A stretch of DNA of 64,000 nucleotides, from contig NZ_PTQY01000010.1 of NCBI RefSeq assembly GCF_002943465.1, positions 62,001 to 126,000 on the forward strand, read 5' to 3'. Each line of letters starts with the position of its first letter. Within the stretch, counting starts at the first letter, position 1. The translations under genes were made by a program, and so were the position numbers. Source of the DNA: Rhodoferax sp. TS-BS-61-7 (GTDB lineage: Bacteria; Pseudomonadota; Gammaproteobacteria; Burkholderiales; Burkholderiaceae_C). The notes beneath the pieces are model-generated. The model saw nothing but the letters and a program-made list of their open reading frames with translations. It did no database searches and had not been told where the DNA came from. Positions 1-9,181 of this stretch are shown piece after piece.

Positions 1-51
1 ATGGTCGTGCTCCTGGGTTTTGGCCGCAGTGTAGCGGACACCGCAGCTTGA
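1..51 (+). other. Left edge, possible 3' end of an upstream gene
   Basis: The first 51 bases read as one open frame ending in TGA at 49-51. This could be the tail of a gene that begins outside the window. Sixteen codons are too few to assign it, and the stretch may equally be non-coding. Confidence 0.2.
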
Positions 52-60
52 CCTGGACGC

Positions 61-88
61 AAAAAAAGCGGGCCGTTTGGCCCGCTTT
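61..88 (-). terminator. Rho-independent terminator of the small secreted-protein gene
   Basis: On the minus strand a 9-bp GC-rich stem (arms 66-74 and 79-87, loop 75-78) is followed directly by seven T residues (complement of the A-run at 61-67). It lies about 25 bases past the stop of the minus-strand gene at 112-297. The plus-strand side has only a short T run, so it points to minus-strand transcription. Confidence 0.75.
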
Positions 89-111
89 CATCGTGAAGGC
101 AACCCGCAGGT

Positions 112-297
112 TTACTTCTTTTTCTCCATCATCTTTTTGCATTCCGCCTTCATCTTGTCGTCCGCTTTTTTGTCGTCCATCTTTTTGCATTCTTCCATTT
201 TCTTATCGTCCATCGCGCCCCCGTGGGAGGCAGCGAGTGCGCTGAAAGACAGGGTGGCAAAGGTTGCGGCAATCACAACTGACAGTAGCTTGTTCAT
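112..297 (-). CDS. Small secreted Lys/Asp/Met-rich protein (61 aa)
   Basis: The protein begins with a clear Sec signal peptide (MNKLL, hydrophobic core, cleavage expected after ALA near residue 22). The mature part of about 38 residues is almost entirely Lys, Asp, Glu and Met with two Cys, built from loose repeats of the type ECKKMDDKK. This resembles the small low-complexity MxKDx-type pentapeptide-repeat proteins of Burkholderiales, whose function is unknown; the Met/Cys/Asp content would suit metal binding, but that is inference. The gene has its own terminator just downstream and points away from the TPR gene at 341, so it is probably monocistronic. Confidence 0.7.
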   Translation of the reverse strand: MNKLLSVVIAATFATLSFSALAASHGGAMDDKKMEECKKMDDKKADDKMKAECKKMMEKKK

Positions 298-340
298 GGG
301 TAAACTCCAATGACTCGATGGTTAGCTGCCACCACAATAG

Positions 341-1555
341 GTGACAACTCACTCTACAACACCCATGGGAATCGTTTGGTTGACAGGTTCAAACCGCACT
401 AGGGTTTACACGGGTGCCACCGCCAGCCTGCTGCTTGCGCTGGCCGGCGCAGCCCTGGCAGAGCCCTATACCCCGCGCAGTGACACCCAGGTGCTGGAGA
501 AACTGCCCACCCGCCCCACCGACACCACGGCCAGCGAACTGGCAACGCTGCGCGCCGCCCTGGCACAGGCACCCAACGATGCACAACGGGTGAGCGACTT
601 GGCCAGGCGTTACTTTGCGCTGGCCACCGCCCGGGGGGACCCGCGGTATGTCGGTTATGCCGAGGCCGTGGTGGGCCGTTTTGCCGGCCCCCTGACGCCC
701 GACCTGTTCACCCTGCGCGGCATGCTGCGCCAGTACCGCCACGACTTTGCAGGCGCACTGCAAGACTTTGCCAGCGCGCTGCAACTGGACCCGGATTACG
801 CAGTGGCCCACGCCTGGCGCGGTGCCATTTTTCTGGTGCAGGCCGACTACCACGCGGCGCGCCAGGAGTGTGCGTCGCTGCAGCGCCTGGGGCGCGACGC
901 CCTGGCCGGTGGCTGCCTGGGATTGGCACAGGCCTACGGTGGACAGCTGGAGGCCGGCTACGCCACCTTGCAAAACGCACTGCGCCTGAGCCGTGATGCG
1001 GGTAACCGCCTGTGGCTGCTGACCCGCCTGGGTGAGGTGGCCGCCTGGCAAGGCCAGACGGCCAAGGCCCGCGCGCACTACCAAGAAGCCCTGGCGCTGG
1101 GCCGGGACGATGTGTACCTGCTGGCAGCGTGGTCCGACTTTTTGCTGGACACCGGGCAGGCCGCCGACGTGGTGAAGCTGCTGGCCGCCTGGGAGGCTGC
1201 CGACAGCCTGCTGCTGCGCCTGGCCGAGGCCGAAGTGGCCCTGCAACGGCCCGCCGCTGTGCGCCACCAAGACATGCTGCGCGACCGGTTTGCTGCGGCC
1301 CGCGCGCGCGGCGACACCACCCACCGCGCCGAGGAAGCCCGCTTTGAGCTGGTGCTGCGCAAAGACCCGAGTACCGCCTTGCGCCTGGCGCAAGCAAACT
1401 ACGCCATCCAGCGTGAACCCCGCGACGCCCGCGTGTTGCTGGAAGCGGCCAAAGCCGCCCAAGACCCGGCAGGCGCACAAGCCGCACGCGACTGGTTGGC
1501 TCGCAGTGGTTTTGAAGACAAACGCTTGCGCCGCCTGGCCGGAGACGCACCATGA
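341..1555 (+). CDS. TPR-repeat protein, probably exported
   Basis: The 404-residue frame starts with GTG at 341; an in-frame ATG at 365 is an alternative and neither has a good ribosome-binding site. A hydrophobic stretch (about residues 26-40, ending ALAE) preceded by Arg looks like a signal peptide. The rest is helical with tetratricopeptide units, for example around residues 130-165 (GALQDFASALQLDPDYAVAH) and 225-260 (AKARAHYQEALALGRDDVYL). TPR arrays mediate protein-protein contacts. The stop overlaps the start of the HupE/UreJ-like gene by 4 bp (ATGA), so the two are translationally coupled and probably work together, perhaps in metal uptake. The partner and exact role cannot be read from the sequence. 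Confidence 0.7.
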   Translation: MTTHSTTPMGIVWLTGSNRTRVYTGATASLLLALAGAALAEPYTPRSDTQVLEKLPTRPTDTTASELATLRAALAQAPNDAQRVSDLARRYFALATARGDPRYVGYAEAVVGRFAGPLTPDLFTLRGMLRQYRHDFAGALQDFASALQLDPDYAVAHAWRGAIFLVQADYHAARQECASLQRLGRDALAGGCLGLAQAYGGQLEAGYATLQNALRLSRDAGNRLWLLTRLGEVAAWQGQTAKARAHYQEALALGRDDVYLLAAWSDFLLDTGQAADVVKLLAAWEAADSLLLRLAEAEVALQRPAAVRHQDMLRDRFAAARARGDTTHRAEEARFELVLRKDPSTALRLAQANYAIQREPRDARVLLEAAKAAQDPAGAQAARDWLARSGFEDKRLRRLAGDAP

Positions 1556-2685
1556 ACTGGCGAATCCTCTGGCGCGTGTGTCTGACCGCCTTGTGGCTAT
1601 GCGCCCTGCCCGCCTGGGCCCACAAGGCCAGCGACAGCTACCTGGTGCTTCAGGTTAACGGTACACAGGTGTCTGGACAGTGGGACATCGCACTGCGTGA
1701 CATCGACTTTGCCCTGGGGCTGGATGCCGACGGCAACGGTGACATCACCTGGGGCGAGCTGCGTGCCCGCCATGCCGACGTTGCGGCCTGGGCTACCAGC
1801 GCCCTGACGCTGGAGCGCGGCGGTACCTGCCCGCTACAAGTGACCCAACACCAGGTGGACACCCACACCGATGGCGCTTATGCCGTGCTCACCCTCTCGG
1901 GCCAGTGCCCGGCGGCCGGGGGCGACCTGGCCCTGCACTACCGCCTGCTGTTTGACCTGGACGCACTGCACCGTGGCCTGCTGCGGCTGGAGCTGGACGG
2001 GCTGACCCACTCCGCCGTGCTGGACCCTGACACAGCGCAACAGCGTTTTGCCCGGGGCGAGGCGTCACGCCTGGCACAGTTTGGCCAGTTTCTGGTGCAA
2101 GGCATCTGGCACATCTGGATCGGCTTTGACCACATCCTGTTTTTGCTCTCGCTGCTGCTGCCAGTGGTGCTGGTGCGCCGCGCGGGGGCGTGGCAAGGCG
2201 TGGACCGTTTTCGTGATGCACTGCGTGAGGTGCTTTGGGTCGTAACCGCGTTCACCGCAGCCCACTCCATCACGCTGTCCCTGGCGGCCCTGCGTGTGGT
2301 GGAGCTGCCTTCGCGCTGGGTGGAATCCGCCATTGCGCTGTCGGTGGTGCTGGCGGCGGCCAACAACTTGCGGCCCTTGGTCGGTGAGCGGCGCTGGATG
2401 GTGGCCTTTGGTTTTGGCCTGATCCATGGCTTTGGCTTTGCCAGCGTGCTGGCCGAACTGGGCCTGCCCCAGCAAACCCTCGTGCTGAGCCTGGTGGGCT
2501 TCAACCTGGGGGTGGAGCTGGGCCAACTGGCCATCGTGGCGGTGTTTTTGCCGTTGATCTTCTGGTTGCGCAACACCCCCGCCTACCGGCGTGGCATCTT
2601 TGTCGGTGGTTCCTTGCTTACCATGGCCATCGCCATGGTCTGGCTGGCAGAGCGGGTACTGGACCTGAAACTGATCAGCGCCTAG
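1552..2685 (+). CDS. HupE/UreJ-type membrane protein with N-terminal EF-hand-like loop
   Basis: This 377-residue protein has a signal peptide (cleavage near AWA-HKASDSY), an extracytoplasmic domain to about residue 180, and a C-terminal block of about six membrane segments starting near IWHIWIGFDHILFLLS. The His-rich GFDHILF and GFGLIHGFGFA segments are typical of the HupE/UreJ family, whose members are linked to nickel/cobalt transport. Residues 58-69 (DADGNGDITWGE) match a canonical EF-hand calcium loop. The gene is coupled to the TPR gene by a 4-bp overlap. The metal carried, if any, is not known. No hydrogenase or urease genes are nearby, so the classical nickel role is unproven here. Confidence 0.75.
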   Translation: MNWRILWRVCLTALWLCALPAWAHKASDSYLVLQVNGTQVSGQWDIALRDIDFALGLDADGNGDITWGELRARHADVAAWATSALTLERGGTCPLQVTQHQVDTHTDGAYAVLTLSGQCPAAGGDLALHYRLLFDLDALHRGLLRLELDGLTHSAVLDPDTAQQRFARGEASRLAQFGQFLVQGIWHIWIGFDHILFLLSLLLPVVLVRRAGAWQGVDRFRDALREVLWVVTAFTAAHSITLSLAALRVVELPSRWVESAIALSVVLAAANNLRPLVGERRWMVAFGFGLIHGFGFASVLAELGLPQQTLVLSLVGFNLGVELGQLAIVAVFLPLIFWLRNTPAYRRGIFVGGSLLTMAIAMVWLAERVLDLKLISA

Positions 2686-2697
2686 TGACCCGAGGGG

Positions 2698-2714
2698 CAA
2701 GGACGGCTTCCTTG
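2698..2714. terminator. Weak stem-loop between convergent genes
   Basis: CAAGGA and TCCTTG form a 6-bp stem with a 5-base loop between the convergent ends of the HupE-like gene and the acyl-CoA dehydrogenase gene. No T-run follows on either strand, so termination is only suggested by position. Confidence 0.3.
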
Positions 2715-2715
2715 T

Positions 2716-3879
2716 CTACTTGCCGCCCAGCCCCATGGACCGCGTGATCACCTCTTTCATGATCTCGTTGGTGCCACCGTAAATGCGCTGCACGCGCGCA
2801 TCCGCATAAGCGCGGGTGATGGGGTATTCCCACATGTAGCCGTAGCCGCCAAACAGCTGCACACATTCGTCCATCACCTTGCATTGCAGGTCCGTGGTCC
2901 AGTACTTGGCCATGCTGGCGGTGGCAGTGTCCAGTTTGTCCTGGCCAATCAGCTCGCAGCATTTGTCCACAAACACGCGCGCCACCTGCACCTGGGTTTG
3001 CAGCTCGGCCAGCGTGAACCGCGTGTTCTGAAAGCTGGCCACGGGCGCGCCAAACACTTTGCGTTCTTTCACATAGTCCACCGTCCAGTCGATGGCGGCT
3101 TGCGACGCGGCCACGGCGCCAATGGCGATCTGCAGGCGCTCCCAGGGCAGTTGCTCCATCAGGCAGATAAAGCCCTTGTTCTCATACGCCTTGCCGCCCA
3201 GCAGGTTGTCGGCCGGCACGCGCACGTTGTCGAAGAACAGCTCAGAGGTGTCCTGCGCCTTCATACCCAGCTTCTTGAGGCGCTGGCCCACGCTGAAGCC
3301 CGGCATGCCGCGCTCCACCAGCAGCAGGCTGGTGCCCTTGCCGCCCGCAGCGGGGTTGGTCTTGGCAACCACAACCACCAGATCCGCATGCCAGCCGTTG
3401 GTGATGAAGGTCTTGCTGCCGTTGAGCAGGTAGCTGCCATCGGCTTGTTGGATGGCCGTGGCCTTGATGCCCTGCAGGTCCGAGCCCGCAGCGGGCTCGC
3501 TCATGGCAATGGCGCCCACCATCTCGCCGCTGGCCAGTTTGGGCAGGTACCTGGCCTTTTGCTCCGGCGTGCCGTAGTGCAGGATGTAGGGCGCCACGAT
3601 TTCGCTGTGCAGCCCAAAGCCAATGCCGGTGAAGCCGCCGCGCGCCAGCTCCTCCATCTGGATCACCGAGTACAGCTTGTCGGCCTCGGAGCCGCCATAT
3701 GCCTCAGGCATGGTCATGCACAGGTAGCCGTTCTCGCCGGCCTTGCTCCACACGGCGCGGTCTACATAGCCCTGCTCTTCCCATTCGGCATGGAAAGGCG
3801 CAATCTCTTTCTCCATGAAGCGGCGGAAGCTGTCGCGGAAGGACTCGTGGTCGGGGGAAAACAGGGTGCGTTCAATCAT
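2716..3879 (-). CDS. Acyl-CoA dehydrogenase
   Basis: FAD-dependent enzyme for the first step of fatty-acid beta-oxidation (acyl-CoA to trans-2-enoyl-CoA). At 387 residues it has the normal family length. Both family signatures are visible: AMSEPAAGSDLQG in the middle and QLFGGYGYMWEYPITR near the C-terminus, followed by YGGTNEIMKE, whose Glu is the usual catalytic base position. The start was placed at the ATG at 3879 (MIERTLFSPD) because GAGGAAAC lies 8 bases upstream; an in-frame start at 3897 would add six residues. The gene is divergent from the thiolase/FadB genes across a palindrome, so all three are probably co-regulated. Substrate chain length cannot be told. Confidence 0.9.
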   Translation of the reverse strand: MIERTLFSPDHESFRDSFRRFMEKEIAPFHAEWEEQGYVDRAVWSKAGENGYLCMTMPEAYGGSEADKLYSVIQMEELARGGFTGIGFGLHSEIVAPYILHYGTPEQKARYLPKLASGEMVGAIAMSEPAAGSDLQGIKATAIQQADGSYLLNGSKTFITNGWHADLVVVVAKTNPAAGGKGTSLLLVERGMPGFSVGQRLKKLGMKAQDTSELFFDNVRVPADNLLGGKAYENKGFICLMEQLPWERLQIAIGAVAASQAAIDWTVDYVKERKVFGAPVASFQNTRFTLAELQTQVQVARVFVDKCCELIGQDKLDTATASMAKYWTTDLQCKVMDECVQLFGGYGYMWEYPITRAYADARVQRIYGGTNEIMKEVITRSMGLGGK

Positions 3880-3906
3880 GGGGTTTCCTCGGGTCATGTG
3901 ACATTA

Positions 3907-3934
3907 TTTTTACAAAGCGTTTGCTTGGTAAAAA
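3907..3934. promoter_or_regulatory. 28-bp palindromic operator candidate in the divergent fad promoter
   Basis: A nearly perfect inverted repeat is centred at 3920.5. Each 12-base arm runs from the TTTTTAC/GTAAAAA ends to the AAGC/GCTT core, with 11 of 12 positions paired. It lies between the divergent acyl-CoA dehydrogenase and thiolase starts and overlaps plausible promoter elements: TATACT at 3938 on the plus strand, TTTACC and an AT-rich -10 on the minus strand. Size and placement fit a dimeric repressor of the TetR type such as FadR/PsrA-like regulators of beta-oxidation. The regulator itself is not identified. Confidence 0.6.
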
Positions 3935-4003
3935 GAATATACTGCAATTCAGTCCAGAACGACAGGCCCCGCCCTGCGCCCGAACAACCCGAGGAGACAC
4001 CCC

Positions 4004-5209
<1,206 letters not shown>

Positions 5210-5218
5210 AGCATTTTT

Positions 5219-5268
5219 GGCCTCTAGCCCCCGTACCCATTGCGCAAGCAGCTCCTTATTTCATAGCA
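5219..5268 (-). repeat. Dispersed ~50-bp intergenic repeat, copy 1
   Basis: Read on the minus strand it has the family pattern: TGCTATGAAAT, then AGGAGCTGCTTGCGCAAT, then ACGGGGGCTAGAGGCC. It fills most of the thiolase-FadB gap. Similar copies occur at 12553, 13807, 19207, 43828, 57474 and 60139. Confidence 0.8.
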
Positions 5269-5278
5269 GGTTACTTCC

Positions 5279-7438
5279 ATGAAAACCATCCAATATTCCT
5301 TGGCCCACGGCATTGCCACCATCACCTTCGACGAGCCGGACTCCCCCGTCAACACCATGTGCCTGCAGTGGCAGGAAGACATGGACGCCGTGGCCGCCCG
5401 CGTGCTGCAGGACAAGGACAGCATCACCGGCATCCTGCTGGCGTCGGCCAAGACCACCTTCTTTGCAGGCGCCGACCTCAAGGCCGCCATGCGCCTGACC
5501 CCGGCCGACGCGCCGCGCATTTTTGAAGAGATTGAACGCGTCAAAAAGAACTTCCGCACCATCGAGACCTTGGGCAAACCCGTGGTCAGCCTGCTCAACG
5601 GCACGGCGCTGGGCGGTGGCTGGGAGGTGGCACTGGTGGGCCACTACCGCATTGCCGTGGACGACAAGAAAACCCAGTTTGGCCTGCCTGAGGTGACGCT
5701 GGGCCTGCTGCCCGGCGCCAGCGGCGTGACCAAGATGACGCGTCATTTGGGTCTGATGGGCGCGCAGCCCTACCTGGTGGAGGGCAAAACTTTCAGCCCC
5801 ACCGAGGCCAAAGGCCTGGGCCTGGTGCACGACCTGGTGGCGCCCGGCCCCGATGCCGCGGCCGAGATGAAAACCAAGGCCCTGGCCTGGATCGCCGCCA
5901 ACCCCACAGCCCAGCACCCATGGGAGGCCAAAGGCTACAAGGTGCCCGGCGGCCTGCCCTCCTCGCCCGCCGTGGCCGGCATGCTGCCGGTGGTGCCCGC
6001 TGTCATCAAGAAAAACACCCGCGGTCTCTACCCCGCGCCCGAAGCCATCATCGCCTGCATGGTGGAAGGCCTGCAGGTGGACCTGGAAACGGCGCTTCGC
6101 ATTGAGAGCCGCTATCTGGCCAAGCTCATGTCCGGCACTCAAGCCAAGGCCATGATCAACACCTTTTTCTTCAACCTCAACGCCATCAAGAGCGGCCAGA
6201 GCCGCCCGGCCAGTGTGCCCCGCTTCAAGCCGGCCAAGGTGGGCCTGCTGGGCGCGGGCATGATGGGCGCCGGCATTGCCTACAGCCAGGCCAGCAAGGG
6301 CATCACCACGGTGCTGAAAGACGTGAGCCAGGAGAAGGCTGACCTGGGCAAGAGCTACAGCGCAAAAATCACCCAGGGCCGCGTAGACAAGGGCCGCATG
6401 AAGCCCGAGGCGCAACAGGCCATCCTCGACCTGATCCACCCCACCGGCAGCGCGGCGGACCTGCAGGGCTGCGACCTGATCATCGAAGCCGTGTTTGAAA
6501 ACCGCGAGCTCAAGGCCCGCGTGACGCAGGAGGCCGAGCCCCTGCTGGCGCCCGGTGGTTTCTTTGCCTCCAACACCTCCACCCTGCCGATTACCGGGCT
6601 GGCCACGGCGAGTGCCAAACCCGAGAAGTTCATCGGCATCCACTTTTTCAGCCCCGTGGACAAGATGAAGCTGGTGGAAATCATCAAGGGCAAACAGACC
6701 GACGACGAAACCGTGGCCCGCGCCTACGACTACGTGCAGGCGCTGGGCAAGTTCCCTATCGTGGTGAACGATTCGCGCGGCTTCTTCACCAGCCGCGTGT
6801 TCGGCACCTTTGTGATGGAGGGCGCGGCCATGCTGGGTGAAGGCATTCCAGCCGCCGCCATCGAGAACGCAGGCATCCAGTGCGGCATGCCCGTAGGCCC
6901 GCTGGCCGTGCTGGACGAAACCGCGCTCACGCTGAGCCTGCATGTGATGGAGCAGACCCGCAAAGACTTTGAGGCCGAGGGCAAGACCTACACCGCCACA
7001 CCGGGCGAGCTGGTGGTGGAGCAGATGGTGCGTAAGCATGAACGCCCCGGCCGTGCCGGTGGTGCGGGCTTCTACGAATACCCCACCGAGAAAGGCGCCA
7101 AGAAGTTCCTGTGGCCCCAGCTCAAACCGCTGTTCGAGAAGGCGGATGCCAAGTGGACCATCACCGACCTGAAAGACCGCCTGCTCTACCGCCAGGCCGT
7201 GGAGACCGCACGCTGCCTGGCCGAGAACGTGCTGACAAGCGTGCACGACGCCAACATTGGCTCCATCTTCGGCATCGGCTTTCCGGCCTGGACCGGGGGC
7301 GCCATGCAGTTCATTTATGGCATGGGCACCGAAGTATTTGAGCAGCGTGCGGCCGAATTGGCCGCCCAGTTTGGCCCGGGCTTTGCTTTGGGCGATGATG
7401 TGAAGGCGGCCATCCGCCGCTATCAACCCCAGTACTAA
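5279..7438 (+). CDS. FadB-type enoyl-CoA hydratase / 3-hydroxyacyl-CoA dehydrogenase
   Basis: This bifunctional protein of 719 residues has the usual length for FadB/FadJ. The N-terminal crotonase domain carries the oxyanion-hole region TTFFAGADLKAAM and both catalytic Glu positions (ALGGGWEVAL and FGLPEVTLGLLPGASG). The NAD-binding dehydrogenase domain starts at VGLLGAGMMGAGIAYSQA (about residue 320) and has the HFFSPVDKMKLVEIIKG signature. It hydrates enoyl-CoA and oxidises 3-hydroxyacyl-CoA. It follows the thiolase gene in the same direction and is divergent from the acyl-CoA dehydrogenase gene, giving a complete beta-oxidation set. The ribosome-binding site is weak and sits just after the dispersed repeat. 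Confidence 0.92.
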   Translation: MKTIQYSLAHGIATITFDEPDSPVNTMCLQWQEDMDAVAARVLQDKDSITGILLASAKTTFFAGADLKAAMRLTPADAPRIFEEIERVKKNFRTIETLGKPVVSLLNGTALGGGWEVALVGHYRIAVDDKKTQFGLPEVTLGLLPGASGVTKMTRHLGLMGAQPYLVEGKTFSPTEAKGLGLVHDLVAPGPDAAAEMKTKALAWIAANPTAQHPWEAKGYKVPGGLPSSPAVAGMLPVVPAVIKKNTRGLYPAPEAIIACMVEGLQVDLETALRIESRYLAKLMSGTQAKAMINTFFFNLNAIKSGQSRPASVPRFKPAKVGLLGAGMMGAGIAYSQASKGITTVLKDVSQEKADLGKSYSAKITQGRVDKGRMKPEAQQAILDLIHPTGSAADLQGCDLIIEAVFENRELKARVTQEAEPLLAPGGFFASNTSTLPITGLATASAKPEKFIGIHFFSPVDKMKLVEIIKGKQTDDETVARAYDYVQALGKFPIVVNDSRGFFTSRVFGTFVMEGAAMLGEGIPAAAIENAGIQCGMPVGPLAVLDETALTLSLHVMEQTRKDFEAEGKTYTATPGELVVEQMVRKHERPGRAGGAGFYEYPTEKGAKKFLWPQLKPLFEKADAKWTITDLKDRLLYRQAVETARCLAENVLTSVHDANIGSIFGIGFPAWTGGAMQFIYGMGTEVFEQRAAELAAQFGPGFALGDDVKAAIRRYQPQY

Positions 7439-7451
7439 GACCCACGCCCCC

Positions 7452-8351
7452 ATGCTGGCCCAACTGCTGCGTCGTATTCTGCTGGCCCAAACCCTGGCCG
7501 GCGCAGCGCTGGGCTACTGGCTATGGAGTTCGGTCTTCGGCGCCGTTGCCCTTGCGCTGCTGGTGCCCGTGGCCACCTTGTTGCTCAGCGACGTGGTGAG
7601 CGGCCTCATCACCCGCGGACCAGAGCCTTGGCGCGACTGGTGGCGCGCACTGGCGGGCGAGATGGTGGCGGGCGTGGTGGTGTTTTTGCTGCGCCAGCCC
7701 TGGGAACGCCGCGCTCCGCGTTACCAAGCCGCCACCGGAAGCACACCGCGTGTGCCCGTGGTGCTGGTGCATGGCTACCTGTGCAACCACCGCATCTGGG
7801 ACACCACGACCAGCCAGCTGCGCGCCCAAGGCCATGCAGTCTTTGCGGTGGACCTGGAGCCGGTGTTTGCCTCCATCGACGACTACACCACCACCCTCGA
7901 ATCCGCCGTGGCGAGCGTGTTGCTGAACACCGGGCAAACGCAAGTGGCTCTGGTTGGCCACAGCATGGGCGGTCTGGCCATTCGGGCCTGGCTGCGCAAG
8001 TACGGCACGGCCCGTGTGGCGCGGGTGCTCACGCTGGGCACCCCGCATGTGGGCACCAAGCTGGCCAAGGGCAGCCGTACGCCCAACGGGCTGCAAATGC
8101 TGTGGGGCAGCCCCTGGCTGGCCACGCTGGCCGGTGGCGAAGACGACGCTTTGCGCAGCCTGCTGCGCGTGGCCATCACCCCGCAAGACAACATTGTTTA
8201 CCCCCAACGGGCGCAAACGCTGGCCGGTATCACACCCACCGTGTTCCCCGGCATCGGCCATTTGCAGATGTGCCTGGACCCGGAGGTGAATGCCTGGGTG
8301 CTGCGCGAACTGGCCGACCTGCCCCCCACCTTCCACGGAGCCACCCCATGA
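7452..8351 (+). CDS. Membrane-anchored alpha/beta hydrolase, lipase-like
   Basis: The 299-residue protein has two hydrophobic segments in its first 85 residues, then an alpha/beta hydrolase domain. VVLVHGYLCNHRIWD is the oxyanion-hole strand, GHSMGG holds the nucleophilic Ser, and GIGHLQM holds the likely catalytic His. LTLGTPHVGTKLA is typical of triacylglycerol lipases and PGAP1-like esterases. It starts 13 bases after the FadB-type stop and overlaps the next gene by 4 bp. A role in releasing fatty acids for the upstream beta-oxidation genes is a reasonable inference, but the substrate is unknown. Confidence 0.8.
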   Translation: MLAQLLRRILLAQTLAGAALGYWLWSSVFGAVALALLVPVATLLLSDVVSGLITRGPEPWRDWWRALAGEMVAGVVVFLLRQPWERRAPRYQAATGSTPRVPVVLVHGYLCNHRIWDTTTSQLRAQGHAVFAVDLEPVFASIDDYTTTLESAVASVLLNTGQTQVALVGHSMGGLAIRAWLRKYGTARVARVLTLGTPHVGTKLAKGSRTPNGLQMLWGSPWLATLAGGEDDALRSLLRVAITPQDNIVYPQRAQTLAGITPTVFPGIGHLQMCLDPEVNAWVLRELADLPPTFHGATP

Positions 8352-9172
8352 CCGAGCTCGTCGTTCGCAAGCTGCTGATTGACCTGAATACCCCGTTTGC
8401 CACCCGCTGGAATGGGGACGACGCGTTCCGCTCCGCCTTCTTCAACGCCCTGTCCATGAGTTTTCCGCTGGGCGAGCAGTACTTCATGGATTCGGTACGC
8501 GCAGGGCTCAAGACCCTGCCCGACGACCAGTGCGCGCGCTTTGCGGCCGAGGTGCAGGGCTTTGTGGGCCAGGAGGCCACGCACCGGCGCATCCACAGCC
8601 TGTTCAACGCCCAGCTCACGCAGCAGGGGTTTGACAACGCGCTGGAGCGCCGCGCAGCCAAACGCCTGCAGGCCAACGCCCACCGCGATGTTCGTATCCA
8701 CGTAGCCGCCACCGCGGCCACGGAGCACCTGACCGCCATCTTTGCCGACTGGATGCTGAACCACCCCGCGGCGCTGGAGGGCAGCGAGGACCGGCTCAAA
8801 ACCCTGTGGCTATGGCACAGTGCCGAAGAGAGCGAGCACCGCAGCACCGCGTTTGACGTGTACCAGGCCATGGGCGGCAACCACGCGTGGCGCCTGCGCC
8901 TGTTTCGTTACATCACCATGACCTTTTTTGCGGACGTAACGCGCCAGACCGTGCGCAACCTGTGGACGGACGGTGCTCTGTTCCGCTGGAGCACCTGGCG
9001 CAGTGCGGGCCGCTTCTTGTTTGGCAAAGAGGGCATCATCTCCAGCAACCGGGCGCAGTGGCGCGCCTACCTGCGCGAAGATTTTCATCCGCGCGAGCAG
9101 GACGCGGCGCGGTCGGTGCAGTGGCTGCGCGACAATAGTGGCCAGTTCACCGTGGTGGGGCAACCCGCCTAA
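8348..9172 (+). CDS. Ferritin-like metal-dependent hydrolase family protein
   Basis: The start is the ATG at 8348, which overlaps the previous stop (ATGA); the same frame stays open far upstream but that part is a shadow of the hydrolase gene. The 274-residue product has two Glu-x-x-His motifs, QEATHRRIH and AEESEHRSTAFDVY, plus Glu in PLGEQYF and TEHLTAIF. This pattern suits a carboxylate-bridged metal centre as in the predicted metal-dependent hydrolase family PF10118/COG3687. The reaction is unknown. The coupling with the lipase-like gene and the beta-oxidation module suggests lipid metabolism. Confidence 0.75.
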   Translation: MTELVVRKLLIDLNTPFATRWNGDDAFRSAFFNALSMSFPLGEQYFMDSVRAGLKTLPDDQCARFAAEVQGFVGQEATHRRIHSLFNAQLTQQGFDNALERRAAKRLQANAHRDVRIHVAATAATEHLTAIFADWMLNHPAALEGSEDRLKTLWLWHSAEESEHRSTAFDVYQAMGGNHAWRLRLFRYITMTFFADVTRQTVRNLWTDGALFRWSTWRSAGRFLFGKEGIISSNRAQWRAYLREDFHPREQDAARSVQWLRDNSGQFTVVGQPA

Positions 9173-9181
9173 ACCGCCTGC

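Noticed and set aside
389..1480. A 363-codon minus-strand frame opposite the TPR gene
   Set aside because: It is a shadow of the TPR coding region; its translation is dominated by Gly, Gln, Ala and Val without a fold pattern.
5261..7453. A 730-codon minus-strand open frame opposite the FadB-type gene
   Set aside because: It is antisense to a well-supported bifunctional enzyme and has shadow-type His/Gly-rich composition.
7523..8347. The upstream extension of the ferritin-like gene frame (open from 7523)
   Set aside because: This part overlaps the alpha/beta hydrolase gene in another frame and is Arg/Gly-rich low-quality sequence. The real start is the ATG at 8348, coupled by ATGA.
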